Made by a program: the position numbers and the translations under genes. Of a stretch of DNA of 6,067 nt, positions 1 to 6,067 are shown one piece after another (positions within the stretch are counted from its first letter, which is position 1; every line of letters begins with the position of its first letter). This DNA comes from an uncultured Prevotella sp. GTDB lineage: Bacteria; Bacteroidota; Bacteroidia; Bacteroidales; Bacteroidaceae. The stretch is taken from the NCBI GenBank assembly GCA_937889855.1, contig CALBYK010000295.1, forward strand, positions 1 through 6,067, written 5' to 3'. Below the pieces are notes generated by a model. That model worked only from the letters and a program-made list of their open reading frames with translations, was not told where the DNA came from and did not search any database.

Positions 1-700
1 CGAGAGTTCCGATTGGCTCTCCGTCCATCACCTTCTTCAAGTTGCCGACAACGTCCATGTTGAAGACGTATATAGGCAGGTTGTTCTCCTTGCACATGGT
101 TGTGGCAGTGAGGTCCATCACCTTAAGGCCGCGTGTGTAAATCTCGTCGTATGTGATTTCGCTGAACTTTGTCGCGGTTGGGTCCTTCTCGGGGTCGGCA
201 GTGTAGATGCCGTCCACGCGTGTGCCCTTGAGCATGACGTCGGCCTCAATCTCGATGCCGCGCAGTGACGAGCCGGTGTCGGTGGTGAAGTAGGGCGAGC
301 CCGTACCTGCGGAGAAGATGCACACGTAGCCAGCTTCCATGGCCTCGATGGCCTTCCACTTGGAGTAGAACTCGCCTATAGGCTCCATGCGTATGGCTGT
401 GAGCACCTTTGTCTTGACGCCTATGGCTCCGAGAGCCGAGCTCAGCGCGAGCGAGTTGATGACCGTGGCGCACATGCCCATTTGGTCGCCCTTCACACGG
501 TCGAAGCCCTTTGACGCGCCGCTGAGTCCGCGGAAGATGTTGCCGCCACCGATGACGATGCCAATCTGGACACCCATCTCGTGCACCTCCTTTATTTGTT
601 GCGCATACTCACCCAGACGAACCGGGTCAATGCCGAAACTCTGCTTGCCCATCAGGCTCTCGCCGCTGAGCTTTAATAGAATTCTGTTGAATTTTGCCAT
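1..700 (-). CDS. pyrH: UMP kinase (uridylate kinase), 3' end cut by window edge
   Basis: Cytoplasmic bacterial-type UMP kinase of the amino acid kinase fold, which phosphorylates UMP to UDP with ATP in pyrimidine nucleotide synthesis. I translated the minus strand by hand: 233 residues are present and the frame is still open at base 1, ending in EPIGTL. Family members are about 235-240 residues, so only a few codons and the stop are missing. Motifs in order: KLSGESL (residues 10-16, phosphate binding), GGGNIFRG (51-58), DRVKGDQMGM (67-76), GTGSPYFTTD (132-141, nucleotide/UMP site) and KGTRVDGIYTADPEKD (158-173). The ATG at 698-700 is preceded by an A-rich leader without a Shine-Dalgarno sequence, usual in Bacteroidota. 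It follows the hybrid regulator gene on the same strand after 48 bp. No convincing promoter or terminator is visible in that gap, so readthrough or a promoter inside the regulator gene is possible. In many bacteria frr follows pyrH; that would lie outside the window. Identification is very secure. Confidence 0.97.
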   Translation of the reverse strand, partial: MAKFNRILLKLSGESLMGKQSFGIDPVRLGEYAQQIKEVHEMGVQIGIVIGGGNIFRGLSGASKGFDRVKGDQMGMCATVINSLALSSALGAIGVKTKVLTAIRMEPIGEFYSKWKAIEAMEAGYVCIFSAGTGSPYFTTDTGSSLRGIEIEADVMLKGTRVDGIYTADPEKDPTATKFSEITYDEIYTRGLKVMDLTATTMCKENNLPIYVFNMDVVGNLKKVMDGEPIGTL

Positions 701-748
701 TTGCTTTTTGTTATTTGTTATTGTTTAATCAGAATTTACAATACCCCT

Positions 749-3502
749 TTATTCCCGAACGGCTCCCGGACTCATCCCGAACTCGTCCTTGAAGCACTTG
801 TTGAAATAAGACGGCGACGTGAACCCCACGTCGTATGCAATCTCCGACACCGCCTTCTCTGTTGTCTCAAGCAGCCGTCGTGCCTTTACAAGCCGGGCCT
901 TGCGCAGCAGCTCCACGGGCGTCTGCCCGGTCATGGCCTTCACTTTGCGGTAGAGCTGCACGCGCGAGAGTCCTATCTCCTCGCCAAGGCGCTCCACGGA
1001 GAAGTCGGAGTCGGCCATGTTCTCCCTTATGATGTCGCGCAGCCTTGTCACAAAGTTCTTGTCCTGTGTGCCAAGGCCGCTCTCGTCGGTCTCCTCCTTG
1101 CTGTTGTCCGAGAAGATGGAGCGCAGCAAGATGCGTGAGCGCAGCAGGTTGTCGATGCGCGCCAGGAGCACCTTGCCGGAGAATGGCTTGGTGAGATAGG
1201 AGTCGGCGCCAGTGGCATATCCCTGCTCGCGCTGCTCCGTGAGCGTGCGTGCCGTGAGCAGGACGACGGGGATGTGGCTTGTTGCCGTGTCGGCTTTCAG
1301 CCGTCGTGTGAACTCCAGTCCGTCCATCTCTGGCATCATCACGTCGCACACCACGAGCTTTGGCACCTCGCGCCGCGCAATCTCCAGTCCCTGCCGCCCG
1401 TTGGCAGCCTCCGACATGTTGTACTTGTCCTTAAGGATGGATCGCAGATAGGCACGCATGCCGCTGTTGTCGTCGATGACGAGCACGAGCGGCCGGTCGG
1501 CGTCGAAGTCCTCGGCGTCGATTATGCGGTTGGCGGCAGCCTTCTCCTCCACGCTCGCCGGCACCGCGTAGTTGTCGTCAACAAGTGTGGCGTCGGTCGC
1601 GTGTGTGCCGGGCAGAGGCTCGTCCTTGGACGGGTCATAGCCTTGCTGTGTGTCGGGGATGGTCACGGTGAACGTTGTGCCCTTGCCCGGCTCGCTCTCC
1701 ACGCTCACCTCTCCCGAGTGCAAGTCTACATAAGCCTTGACGAGCGACAGTCCTATTCCCGTGCCGCCTATGGCGCCGTGCGCCTGGCAGAAGCGTTCAA
1801 ACAGGTGTGGCAGCTCGCTCTTGTCGATGCCCTTGCCCGTGTCGTTGACGCTGAGCGTGAACCGGTGGCTGGCATAGGCAAGCTTGGTGGTGATGGTTCC
1901 GCCCTCGGGCGTGTATTTCAGCGCGTTGGACATGAGGTTGAAGTAGACGTGCTCAATCTTGTCGCGGTCGGCAATCACCAGCGCTCCTTCATCCACACCC
2001 TCCGTGTCCACCTTTATATTTATCTTGCGGCGTGCGGCAGCTGTCCTGAAGTCGTCTGCCCATGTGCGCAGCTCGTCGGGCAGGCAGAAGCGGTTGAGCC
2101 GCAGCGTTGCCTTGTTGTTCTGCACCTTGCGGAAGTCGAGTATCTCGCCCACAAGCTGTATGAGAATGCGTGTGTTGCGCTGTATCATCTGCAGCATGGA
2201 GCGGTGCGTGCCGTTTATGGACGGGTCGTCAAGCAGCTGCTCCGTCGGACCTGAAATGAGCGTGAGCGGGGTGCGCAGCTCGTGGCTCACGTTGGTGAAG
2301 AACTGCAGCTGTGTCTGCGTCATCTGCTCCATGTCCTCCGTCATCTGCTGCTGGCGCCGTATCGACTCCTTTAGCTTGCTATTGATGCGTGTCTTGGCGA
2401 GATAGGCACGCGCGGCATACGCGCACGCTACAATGAGCAGCACGGTGATGACGATGAACACCAGCAGATAAATGCGCTGTGTGTTGAACTCGTCGGCCGA
2501 TCGGTCCACCCTCGAGCGCAACGCCGAGAGATGGTCCTGCTGACGCACGGTCTCGTCGTTCTGCATGAGCAGCACGCGTGCGTTGTCGCGCGTCACGAGT
2601 GCCGAGGAGAGGCGGTTCTCGCGGCTGTACTTCTTGCCAGTAAGAATGTTCATGGCAAGCTGCATCACCTCGTCGCCTCGCGTAGGATATATGTAGCTCG
2701 CGAAGAGAGTGCCGTCGTTGACGAGCTGCATGCCCCCGCCCTTCTGCGGCATGGCATCGATGCCGCAGAAGCGTATGTGGCTTATGTCGAGCCCGTGCTT
2801 GGCAGCGGCGCGTCGGGCGCCTACCGCCATGCGGTCGTTGTGGGCAAAGAGGCAGTCGAAGGCGGGAGCTCCGGCACTCAGCATGGAGTCGACAGCGTGG
2901 TAGGCGCCTTGCTCGGTCCAGTCGGAGTTGACCTGCCTTACAATCGGCATGTCCTTGTGGCGAGCCATCACGCTGTCAAAGCCATGCTGCCGCTCAATGG
3001 CGGGCGACGAGGAGAACAGGCCCGTAAGCTCGACGATGCGGCTGCCGGCTGGCAGCGTGCTCGACAGATACTCGCCCATGTCCATGCCAATCTCCTTGTT
3101 GTCGGCTCCGATATAGGCGGTGTACTTGTCGGAGCGCGTGCGGCGGTCGAATATTATCACGGGTATGCCCTTCTCGTAGGCGCGGTCAATGGCAGGCGAT
3201 ATCGACACCTGGCCGGGGGCGACAATGAGCAGGTCTACGCCTTCGTTGACAAAACTGTTTATCTGCTCGGTCTGAAGGTGCACGTCATCGTATGCCGACT
3301 TTATCCGCAAATCGACATCGTTGTAATATAGCGCGGCAATGCGCAGTTCCTCGTTGAGCTTGTCGCGCCATGTGTCCTCCGAGCATTGCGATACGCCTAT
3401 GACATACTGCTTTTTCTCCTTGTTGCCACAGCCGGCAGAGACAAGAATCGCCAATAATGTCAAAAATAAGCTTATGAAATTGTGTAGTTTGTACTTTTCC
3501 AT
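749..3502 (-). CDS. Hybrid two-component sensor/regulator with periplasmic sugar-binding sensor domain (BT1754-like)
   Basis: One-protein signalling system of 917 residues, predicted to span the inner membrane. Order of parts: signal sequence with a lipobox-like VSAGC (Cys25); type I periplasmic sugar-binding domain (about 32-310), with DR at 119-120, Arg171, ND at 222-223 and Asp249 at ribose-binding-protein-like positions; one membrane helix (about 344-365); HisKA with phospho-accepting His407 in SHELRTP; HATPase with Asn526, DTGKGI (554-559) and GGTGIGLSL (579-587); a linker; receiver domain with DD at 677-678, phospho-acceptor Asp720, Thr750 and Lys772; AraC-type double helix-turn-helix (about 815-917). 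All key catalytic residues are present. Known relatives sense sugars and activate polysaccharide-use genes; BT1754 binds fructose. This is shorter than common HTCS proteins, which carry beta-propeller sensors. The frame extends to an ATG at 3560-3562, but I chose 3500-3502 because it puts the signal sequence at the N terminus and a promoter-like element at 3529-3560 lies inside the extension. The sugar and target genes are unknown. Confidence 0.95.
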   Translation of the reverse strand: MEKYKLHNFISLFLTLLAILVSAGCGNKEKKQYVIGVSQCSEDTWRDKLNEELRIAALYYNDVDLRIKSAYDDVHLQTEQINSFVNEGVDLLIVAPGQVSISPAIDRAYEKGIPVIIFDRRTRSDKYTAYIGADNKEIGMDMGEYLSSTLPAGSRIVELTGLFSSSPAIERQHGFDSVMARHKDMPIVRQVNSDWTEQGAYHAVDSMLSAGAPAFDCLFAHNDRMAVGARRAAAKHGLDISHIRFCGIDAMPQKGGGMQLVNDGTLFASYIYPTRGDEVMQLAMNILTGKKYSRENRLSSALVTRDNARVLLMQNDETVRQQDHLSALRSRVDRSADEFNTQRIYLLVFIVITVLLIVACAYAARAYLAKTRINSKLKESIRRQQQMTEDMEQMTQTQLQFFTNVSHELRTPLTLISGPTEQLLDDPSINGTHRSMLQMIQRNTRILIQLVGEILDFRKVQNNKATLRLNRFCLPDELRTWADDFRTAAARRKINIKVDTEGVDEGALVIADRDKIEHVYFNLMSNALKYTPEGGTITTKLAYASHRFTLSVNDTGKGIDKSELPHLFERFCQAHGAIGGTGIGLSLVKAYVDLHSGEVSVESEPGKGTTFTVTIPDTQQGYDPSKDEPLPGTHATDATLVDDNYAVPASVEEKAAANRIIDAEDFDADRPLVLVIDDNSGMRAYLRSILKDKYNMSEAANGRQGLEIARREVPKLVVCDVMMPEMDGLEFTRRLKADTATSHIPVVLLTARTLTEQREQGYATGADSYLTKPFSGKVLLARIDNLLRSRILLRSIFSDNSKEETDESGLGTQDKNFVTRLRDIIRENMADSDFSVERLGEEIGLSRVQLYRKVKAMTGQTPVELLRKARLVKARRLLETTEKAVSEIAYDVGFTSPSYFNKCFKDEFGMSPGAVRE

Positions 3503-3528
3503 TTGACTGGTTTGGGTAAATGTTTCCA

Positions 3529-3560
3529 CAAAGTTAATGATTTTTTTTGGATGTCTCAAC
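3529..3560 (-). promoter_or_regulatory. Predicted Bacteroidota-type promoter for the hybrid regulator
   Basis: Reading the minus strand, GTTG (3560-3557, three of four bases of the -33 consensus TTTG) is followed after 20 nt by TAACTTTG (3536-3529), a full match to the -7 consensus TAnnTTTG. Transcription would begin near 3522, leaving a leader of about 20 nt before the ATG at 3502. The longer possible start at 3562 would lie upstream of this transcription start. The prediction rests on consensus match and spacing only. Confidence 0.6.
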
Positions 3561-3577
3561 AATAATATGTATTTTCG
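3546..3577 (+). promoter_or_regulatory. Predicted Bacteroidota-type promoter for cutC-argE
   Basis: TTTG at 3546-3549 is followed after exactly 20 nt by TATTTTCG at 3570-3577, one mismatch from the -7 consensus TAnnTTTG. Transcription would begin near 3584 and give a leader of about 40 nt, A-rich with repeated CAAATA-like units (3582-3602), before the cutC ATG. The element overlaps the opposing regulator promoter (3529-3560). It rests on consensus match and spacing only. Confidence 0.5.
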
Positions 3578-3622
3578 TGGTCAAATAAATAACAAACAAA
3601 TACCTATATATATAAATACGTA

Positions 3623-4393
3623 ATGGAAATGGGATGCAAGTTTGAGGTGTGCGCCAATGGCGTGGAAAGCTGCATTGCCGCCCAGGAGGGCGGCGCCGAT
3701 AGGGTAGAGCTGTGTGCCGGAATACCGGAGGGCGGCACCACCCCGTCGTATGGAGAGATAAAAGTGGCGCGTCGCGTGCTCAGCCGCACACGCCTGCATG
3801 TCATCATACGCCCCCGCGGTGGCGACTTCCTCTACACCCCGCTCGAGCTGGAGCGCATGGAGGAGGACATACGCGTGTGCCGCGAGCTTGGCGCCGACGG
3901 TGTGGTGATAGGATGTCTGCGTGCCGATGGCTCTCTTGACACCGACGCCAATCTCCGCCTTGTCGAGGCTGCGCGCGGCATGTCGGTGACGTTCCACCGC
4001 GCCTTCGACCGTTGCAATGACCCGCTGCGGGCTCTTGACGAGCTGTGCCGGATGGGCATTGACCGCGTGCTTACATCGGGGCAGCAGCCAACGGCACGTC
4101 AGGGCATCCCGTTGCTGCGCCAGCTGCACGACGCAGCCCAGGGGCGCATCGCCATTCTTGCAGGATGCGGAGTCAACGAGCGCAACATATGCGAGATACA
4201 CGAGCAGACGGGCGTGGGCGAGTTCCACTTCTCAGCCCGTCTTCCAAGGAAGAGCCTCATGCAGTATGTCAACCCCGATGTGTACATGGGGGACAAGAAT
4301 GCGGACGAAGGCACGCTGATGTACACCTCCGCCGAACGGGTGAGGGCCACCATAGCCCAGCTCCGGGATGCGGAAAAATTACTGACACGATAA
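3623..4393 (+). CDS. cutC: CutC family protein (TIM-barrel, annotated copper homeostasis)
   Basis: A 256-residue cytoplasmic protein, close to the roughly 250 residues of E. coli CutC, with no signal peptide. Family blocks in order: GADRVELC (24-31), EGGTTPSYG (36-44), IIRPRGGDF (61-69), TFHRAFD (123-129), RVLTSGQ (148-154), GCGVNERN (181-188) and FHFSAR (201-206). These fit a single TIM-barrel domain. The family name comes from a copper-sensitivity phenotype in E. coli, later largely attributed to the small RNA MicL encoded within the cutC locus, so a copper role for the protein is uncertain and its conserved pocket suggests an unassigned enzyme. The start is the ATG at 3623; a second in-frame ATG at 3629 is equally plausible because neither has a Shine-Dalgarno sequence. 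It is the first gene of a probable two-gene operon with argE (12 bp gap), transcribed away from the hybrid regulator. Family assignment is secure; function is not. Confidence 0.95.
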   Translation: MEMGCKFEVCANGVESCIAAQEGGADRVELCAGIPEGGTTPSYGEIKVARRVLSRTRLHVIIRPRGGDFLYTPLELERMEEDIRVCRELGADGVVIGCLRADGSLDTDANLRLVEAARGMSVTFHRAFDRCNDPLRALDELCRMGIDRVLTSGQQPTARQGIPLLRQLHDAAQGRIAILAGCGVNERNICEIHEQTGVGEFHFSARLPRKSLMQYVNPDVYMGDKNADEGTLMYTSAERVRATIAQLRDAEKLLTR

Positions 4394-4405
4394 TCAAAAC
4401 ACGCA

Positions 4406-5476
4406 ATGTATATGCAAACAGAACAATACACAAGCGACGCGGTGGCACTCCTGCGCCGGCTCATTGCCACAAAGTCGGTGAGCCGCGAGGAGAAGGACGC
4501 CGCCGACATAATGGAGAGCGAGCTGCGCCGGCTCGGATTCAGCACCAGGCGCGAGGCCAACAACGTGTGGGCTCTGCCGGATAGGATGCTCCCCGACCGT
4601 CCCACGCTTCTGCTCAACGCCCACATCGACACCGTGCGCCCCGTGGCGTCATGGACGCGCGACCCCTTCTCGCCCGACATCGAGGACGGCACACTCTACG
4701 GACTCGGAGCCAACGACTGCGGCGGCGGACTCGTGTCGCTGCTCCAGGCTTTCCGCATGCTGCACGACAAGGACACGCCCTACAACCTCGTCTACCTGGC
4801 GTCTGCCGAGGAGGAGGTGTCGGGCAAGGACGGGTTTTCCCGCGCGTTGCCGCTGCTGCCGCACATTGATGTAGCCATAGTGGGCGAGCCTACAGGCATG
4901 CAGCCTGCCGTGGCAGAGAAAGGGCTCATGGTGCTTGACCTGACGGCTCACGGCAAGAGCGGGCACGCCGCGCGTGGCGAGGGGGTGAACGCGTTGTACG
5001 AGATGCTCGACGACCTTGTGTGGATACGCGGCTACCGCTTTGAGCGGGTGAGCTGCCATCTCGGCCCTACGGTTATGAACGCAACGGTGATAAATGCGGG
5101 CACGCAGCACAACGTGGTCCCAGACGTGTGCCATGTCGTTGTGGATGTGCGCACCAACGAGCTGTACACCAACGAGGAGGTGTACGACATCATTTGCCGG
5201 CATGTGCGCTCCGAGTGCAAGGCACGGTCCTTCCGCCTGCACTCTTCGTCAATAAGTCTTGACCACCAACTTGTGCAGCGGCTTGTTGACATGGGCAAAA
5301 AGCCGTTCGGGTCGCCAACGCTCAGCGACCAGGCTCTCATGCCATGGGAGTCGCTAAAGCTCGGTCCGGGCGACTCAGCCCGCTCACATTCAGCCGACGA
5401 GTATATACGCGTCAGCGAGATAGCCGACGCCATCAGCACATATGTGAGGCTTATAACCAATAACCGCAGCTGCTGA
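4406..5476 (+). CDS. argE: M20 family N-acyl-ornithine deacylase (ArgE type)
   Basis: A 356-residue cytoplasmic metallohydrolase of the M20/ArgE-DapE family, predicted to release ornithine from N-acylornithine in arginine synthesis. The two-metal site is intact: His73 and catalytic Asp75 in AHIDT, bridging Asp104 in GANDCGGG, general base Glu135 or Glu136 within EEE (135-137), metal-ligand Glu161 in VGEPT, and His328 in RSHSADEY. The lid/dimerisation domain spans about 170-280 and includes GHAAR (186-190) and NAGTQHNVVPD (230-240). The sequence closely resembles proteins annotated as acetylornithine deacetylase in Bacteroides, judged from memory. Bacteroides fragilis uses N-succinylornithine in this pathway, so the acyl group here may be succinyl rather than acetyl. 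Two in-frame ATGs (4406 and 4412) are possible starts; I kept the first. It lies 12 bp after cutC with no promoter or terminator between, so cotranscription is likely. A related M20 peptidase activity cannot be ruled out by sequence alone. Confidence 0.88.
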   Translation: MYMQTEQYTSDAVALLRRLIATKSVSREEKDAADIMESELRRLGFSTRREANNVWALPDRMLPDRPTLLLNAHIDTVRPVASWTRDPFSPDIEDGTLYGLGANDCGGGLVSLLQAFRMLHDKDTPYNLVYLASAEEEVSGKDGFSRALPLLPHIDVAIVGEPTGMQPAVAEKGLMVLDLTAHGKSGHAARGEGVNALYEMLDDLVWIRGYRFERVSCHLGPTVMNATVINAGTQHNVVPDVCHVVVDVRTNELYTNEEVYDIICRHVRSECKARSFRLHSSSISLDHQLVQRLVDMGKKPFGSPTLSDQALMPWESLKLGPGDSARSHSADEYIRVSEIADAISTYVRLITNNRSC

Positions 5477-5553
5477 CAGGAAGAGGAGGATGGAAGGCGC
5501 GGCGTGTTTACGCGCACACAAGAACACGTTTCTAAAAGTAATTTAAAAACCCG

Positions 5554-5569
5554 AAAAACTCCAGTTTTT
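5554..5569. repeat. AT-rich inverted repeat upstream of the gdhA promoter
   Basis: AAAAAC (5554-5559) and GTTTTT (5564-5569) are perfect reverse complements around the 4-nt loop TCCA. The element ends one base before the predicted -33 box of gdhA. It could be a weak transcription end for cutC-argE, a regulator site, or chance in an AT-rich region. The symmetry is visible; any role is inference. Confidence 0.35.
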
Positions 5570-5570
5570 A

Positions 5571-5602
5571 TTTGGCTATAACAAGCAAAAAAGTTATATT
5601 TG
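5571..5602 (+). promoter_or_regulatory. Predicted Bacteroidota-type promoter for gdhA
   Basis: TTTG at 5571-5574, a 20-nt spacer, then TATATTTG at 5595-5602: both boxes match the Bacteroidota consensus (TTTG and TAnnTTTG) without mismatch, at the preferred spacing. Transcription should start near 5609, giving a leader of about 70 nt before the gdhA ATG at 5680. This is the best promoter in the window. Confidence 0.75.
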
Positions 5603-5604
5603 CG

Positions 5605-5619
5605 GTGTCTAAATGACAC
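5605..5619. promoter_or_regulatory. Candidate operator: inverted repeat at the gdhA transcription start
   Basis: GTGTC (5605-5609) and GACAC (5615-5619) form a perfect 5-bp inverted repeat around TAAAT. A third copy of the half-site, GACAC, lies at 5623-5627. The element begins two bases after the predicted -7 box and covers the predicted start of transcription, where a bound repressor would block RNA polymerase. It could instead form a small hairpin at the 5' end of the RNA. Half-sites this short can occur by chance. Confidence 0.35.
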
Positions 5620-5679
5620 AACGACACTTTTAGAGAACAATAAGTTAATCTGTATAAAACAACTAAAAAACCTTTTACT

Positions 5680-6067
5680 ATGAATGTTGAAAAAATAATG
5701 CACGACCTTGAGGCGAAGCACCCGGGCGAGGCGGAGTATTTGCAGGCAGTACGCGAAGTTCTCATCTCCATACAGGACGTTTACAACCAGCACCCTGAAT
5801 TTGAGAAGGCAAAGCTCATAGAGCGCCTTGTCGAGCCGGAGCGCATCATCACGTTCCGCGTGCCGTGGACCGACGACAAGGGCGAGGTGCATGTCAATAT
5901 AGGCTACCGTGTACAGTTCAACAGCGCCATCGGCCCGTACAAGGGAGGCTTGCGGTTCCATCCTTCTGTGAATCTCTCCATTCTTAAGTTCCTCGGTTTC
6001 GAGCAGACATTCAAGAATGCCCTCACCACTCTGCCTATGGGTGGCGGCAAGGGCGGCTCCGACTTCT
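5680..6067 (+). CDS. gdhA: NADP-type glutamate dehydrogenase, N-terminal part
   Basis: Cytoplasmic glutamate dehydrogenase, which interconverts 2-oxoglutarate plus ammonium and glutamate; the small hexameric bacterial type usually uses NADP(H) for ammonium assimilation. The window holds 129 codons of about 445 and cuts the gene at its right edge. Visible residues include Lys88 in GPYKGGLRF (85-93), Lys112 in QTFKNAL (109-115) and catalytic Lys124 in MGGGKGGSDF (120-129), corresponding to Lys89, Lys113 and Lys125 of the Clostridium symbiosum enzyme. The coenzyme-binding domain lies outside, so NADP preference is inferred from overall resemblance. The ATG at 5680 has no Shine-Dalgarno sequence but follows an A-rich stretch (5661-5670), normal for this phylum. 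The gene has its own strong predicted promoter and lies 203 bp after argE, so it is probably a separate transcription unit with its own control. Confidence 0.96.
   Translation, partial: MNVEKIMHDLEAKHPGEAEYLQAVREVLISIQDVYNQHPEFEKAKLIERLVEPERIITFRVPWTDDKGEVHVNIGYRVQFNSAIGPYKGGLRFHPSVNLSILKFLGFEQTFKNALTTLPMGGGKGGSDF

Noticed and set aside
1274..2254. 326-residue open frame on the plus strand, opposite the regulator
   Set aside because: It lies wholly antisense to a gene with a complete, ordered domain set. Its translation shows no recognisable domain and looks like the mirror of GC-rich codons.
2531..3331. 266-residue open frame on the plus strand, opposite the sensor domain
   Set aside because: Antisense shadow of the sugar-binding domain, no recognisable motifs and no promoter or start context.
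3604..3622. TATATATA run and TACGTA palindrome just before cutC
   Set aside because: Short AT-rich symmetry is common in leaders of this phylum, and nothing ties it to a known binding site.
3581..4228. 215-residue minus-strand open frame opposite cutC
   Set aside because: CutC motifs are clear on the plus strand; this frame has none and would run through the cutC leader.
5497..5515. GC-rich hairpin after argE (GCGCG pairing with CGCGC, or GCGTG with CGCGC)
   Set aside because: The stem is only 5 bp and no run of T follows directly, so it is too weak to call a terminator, although one is expected somewhere here.
5490..5546. 18-codon open frame after argE with AGGAGG directly before its ATG
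   Set aside because: The purine run abuts the ATG with no proper spacing, Shine-Dalgarno use is weak in this phylum, and the frame ends before the gdhA promoter. There is no independent support.
5613..5633. Six-codon upstream frame (MTQRHF) in the gdhA leader
   Set aside because: Too short to distinguish from chance, with no repeated codons or attenuator hairpins after it.
5032..5961. 309-residue minus-strand open frame spanning the end of argE and the start of gdhA
   Set aside because: It runs antisense through two well-supported genes and the AT-rich intergenic region, with no family motif.

Overview
The window looks like chromosome from a Bacteroidales bacterium (phylum Bacteroidota). 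Three things point there: a one-protein hybrid two-component system with an AraC-type output domain, leaders that are A/T-rich and lack Shine-Dalgarno sequences, and promoter elements of the Bacteroidota type (TTTG, about 20 nt, TAnnTTTG). Coding sequence is GC-rich by eye, more than typical Bacteroides. A GC-richer Prevotellaceae, Muribaculaceae or Alistipes-like lineage is possible, but the genus cannot be fixed from this window.

Layout: positions 1-700 (minus) hold pyrH, UMP kinase, missing only its last few codons at the window edge. Upstream of it on the same strand, 749-3502 (minus) encodes a 917-residue hybrid sensor kinase/response regulator. Its sensor is a periplasmic sugar-binding-protein domain, the architecture of the Bacteroides thetaiotaomicron fructose sensor BT1754. 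A 120-bp divergent region (3503-3622) contains two promoter-like elements that interlock. Rightward, cutC (3623-4393) and an argE-type M20 deacylase (4406-5476) lie 12 bp apart and probably form one operon. After a 203-bp intergenic region with a consensus-matching promoter, gdhA (NADP-type glutamate dehydrogenase) starts at 5680 and runs off the right edge.

Functionally this is mostly core metabolism: pyrimidine nucleotide supply (pyrH), arginine synthesis (argE) and ammonium assimilation (gdhA), with the uncertain CutC family protein. The accessory-looking element is the sugar-sensing hybrid regulator, which has no SusC/SusD, transporter, kinase or glycosidase gene beside it in this window. 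I saw no tRNA, rRNA, CRISPR array, insertion sequence or prophage signal. I found no clear undescribed system; the best leads are the regulator's pocket and lipobox, its missing target locus, the interlocked divergent promoters, and a symmetric element at the predicted gdhA transcription start.
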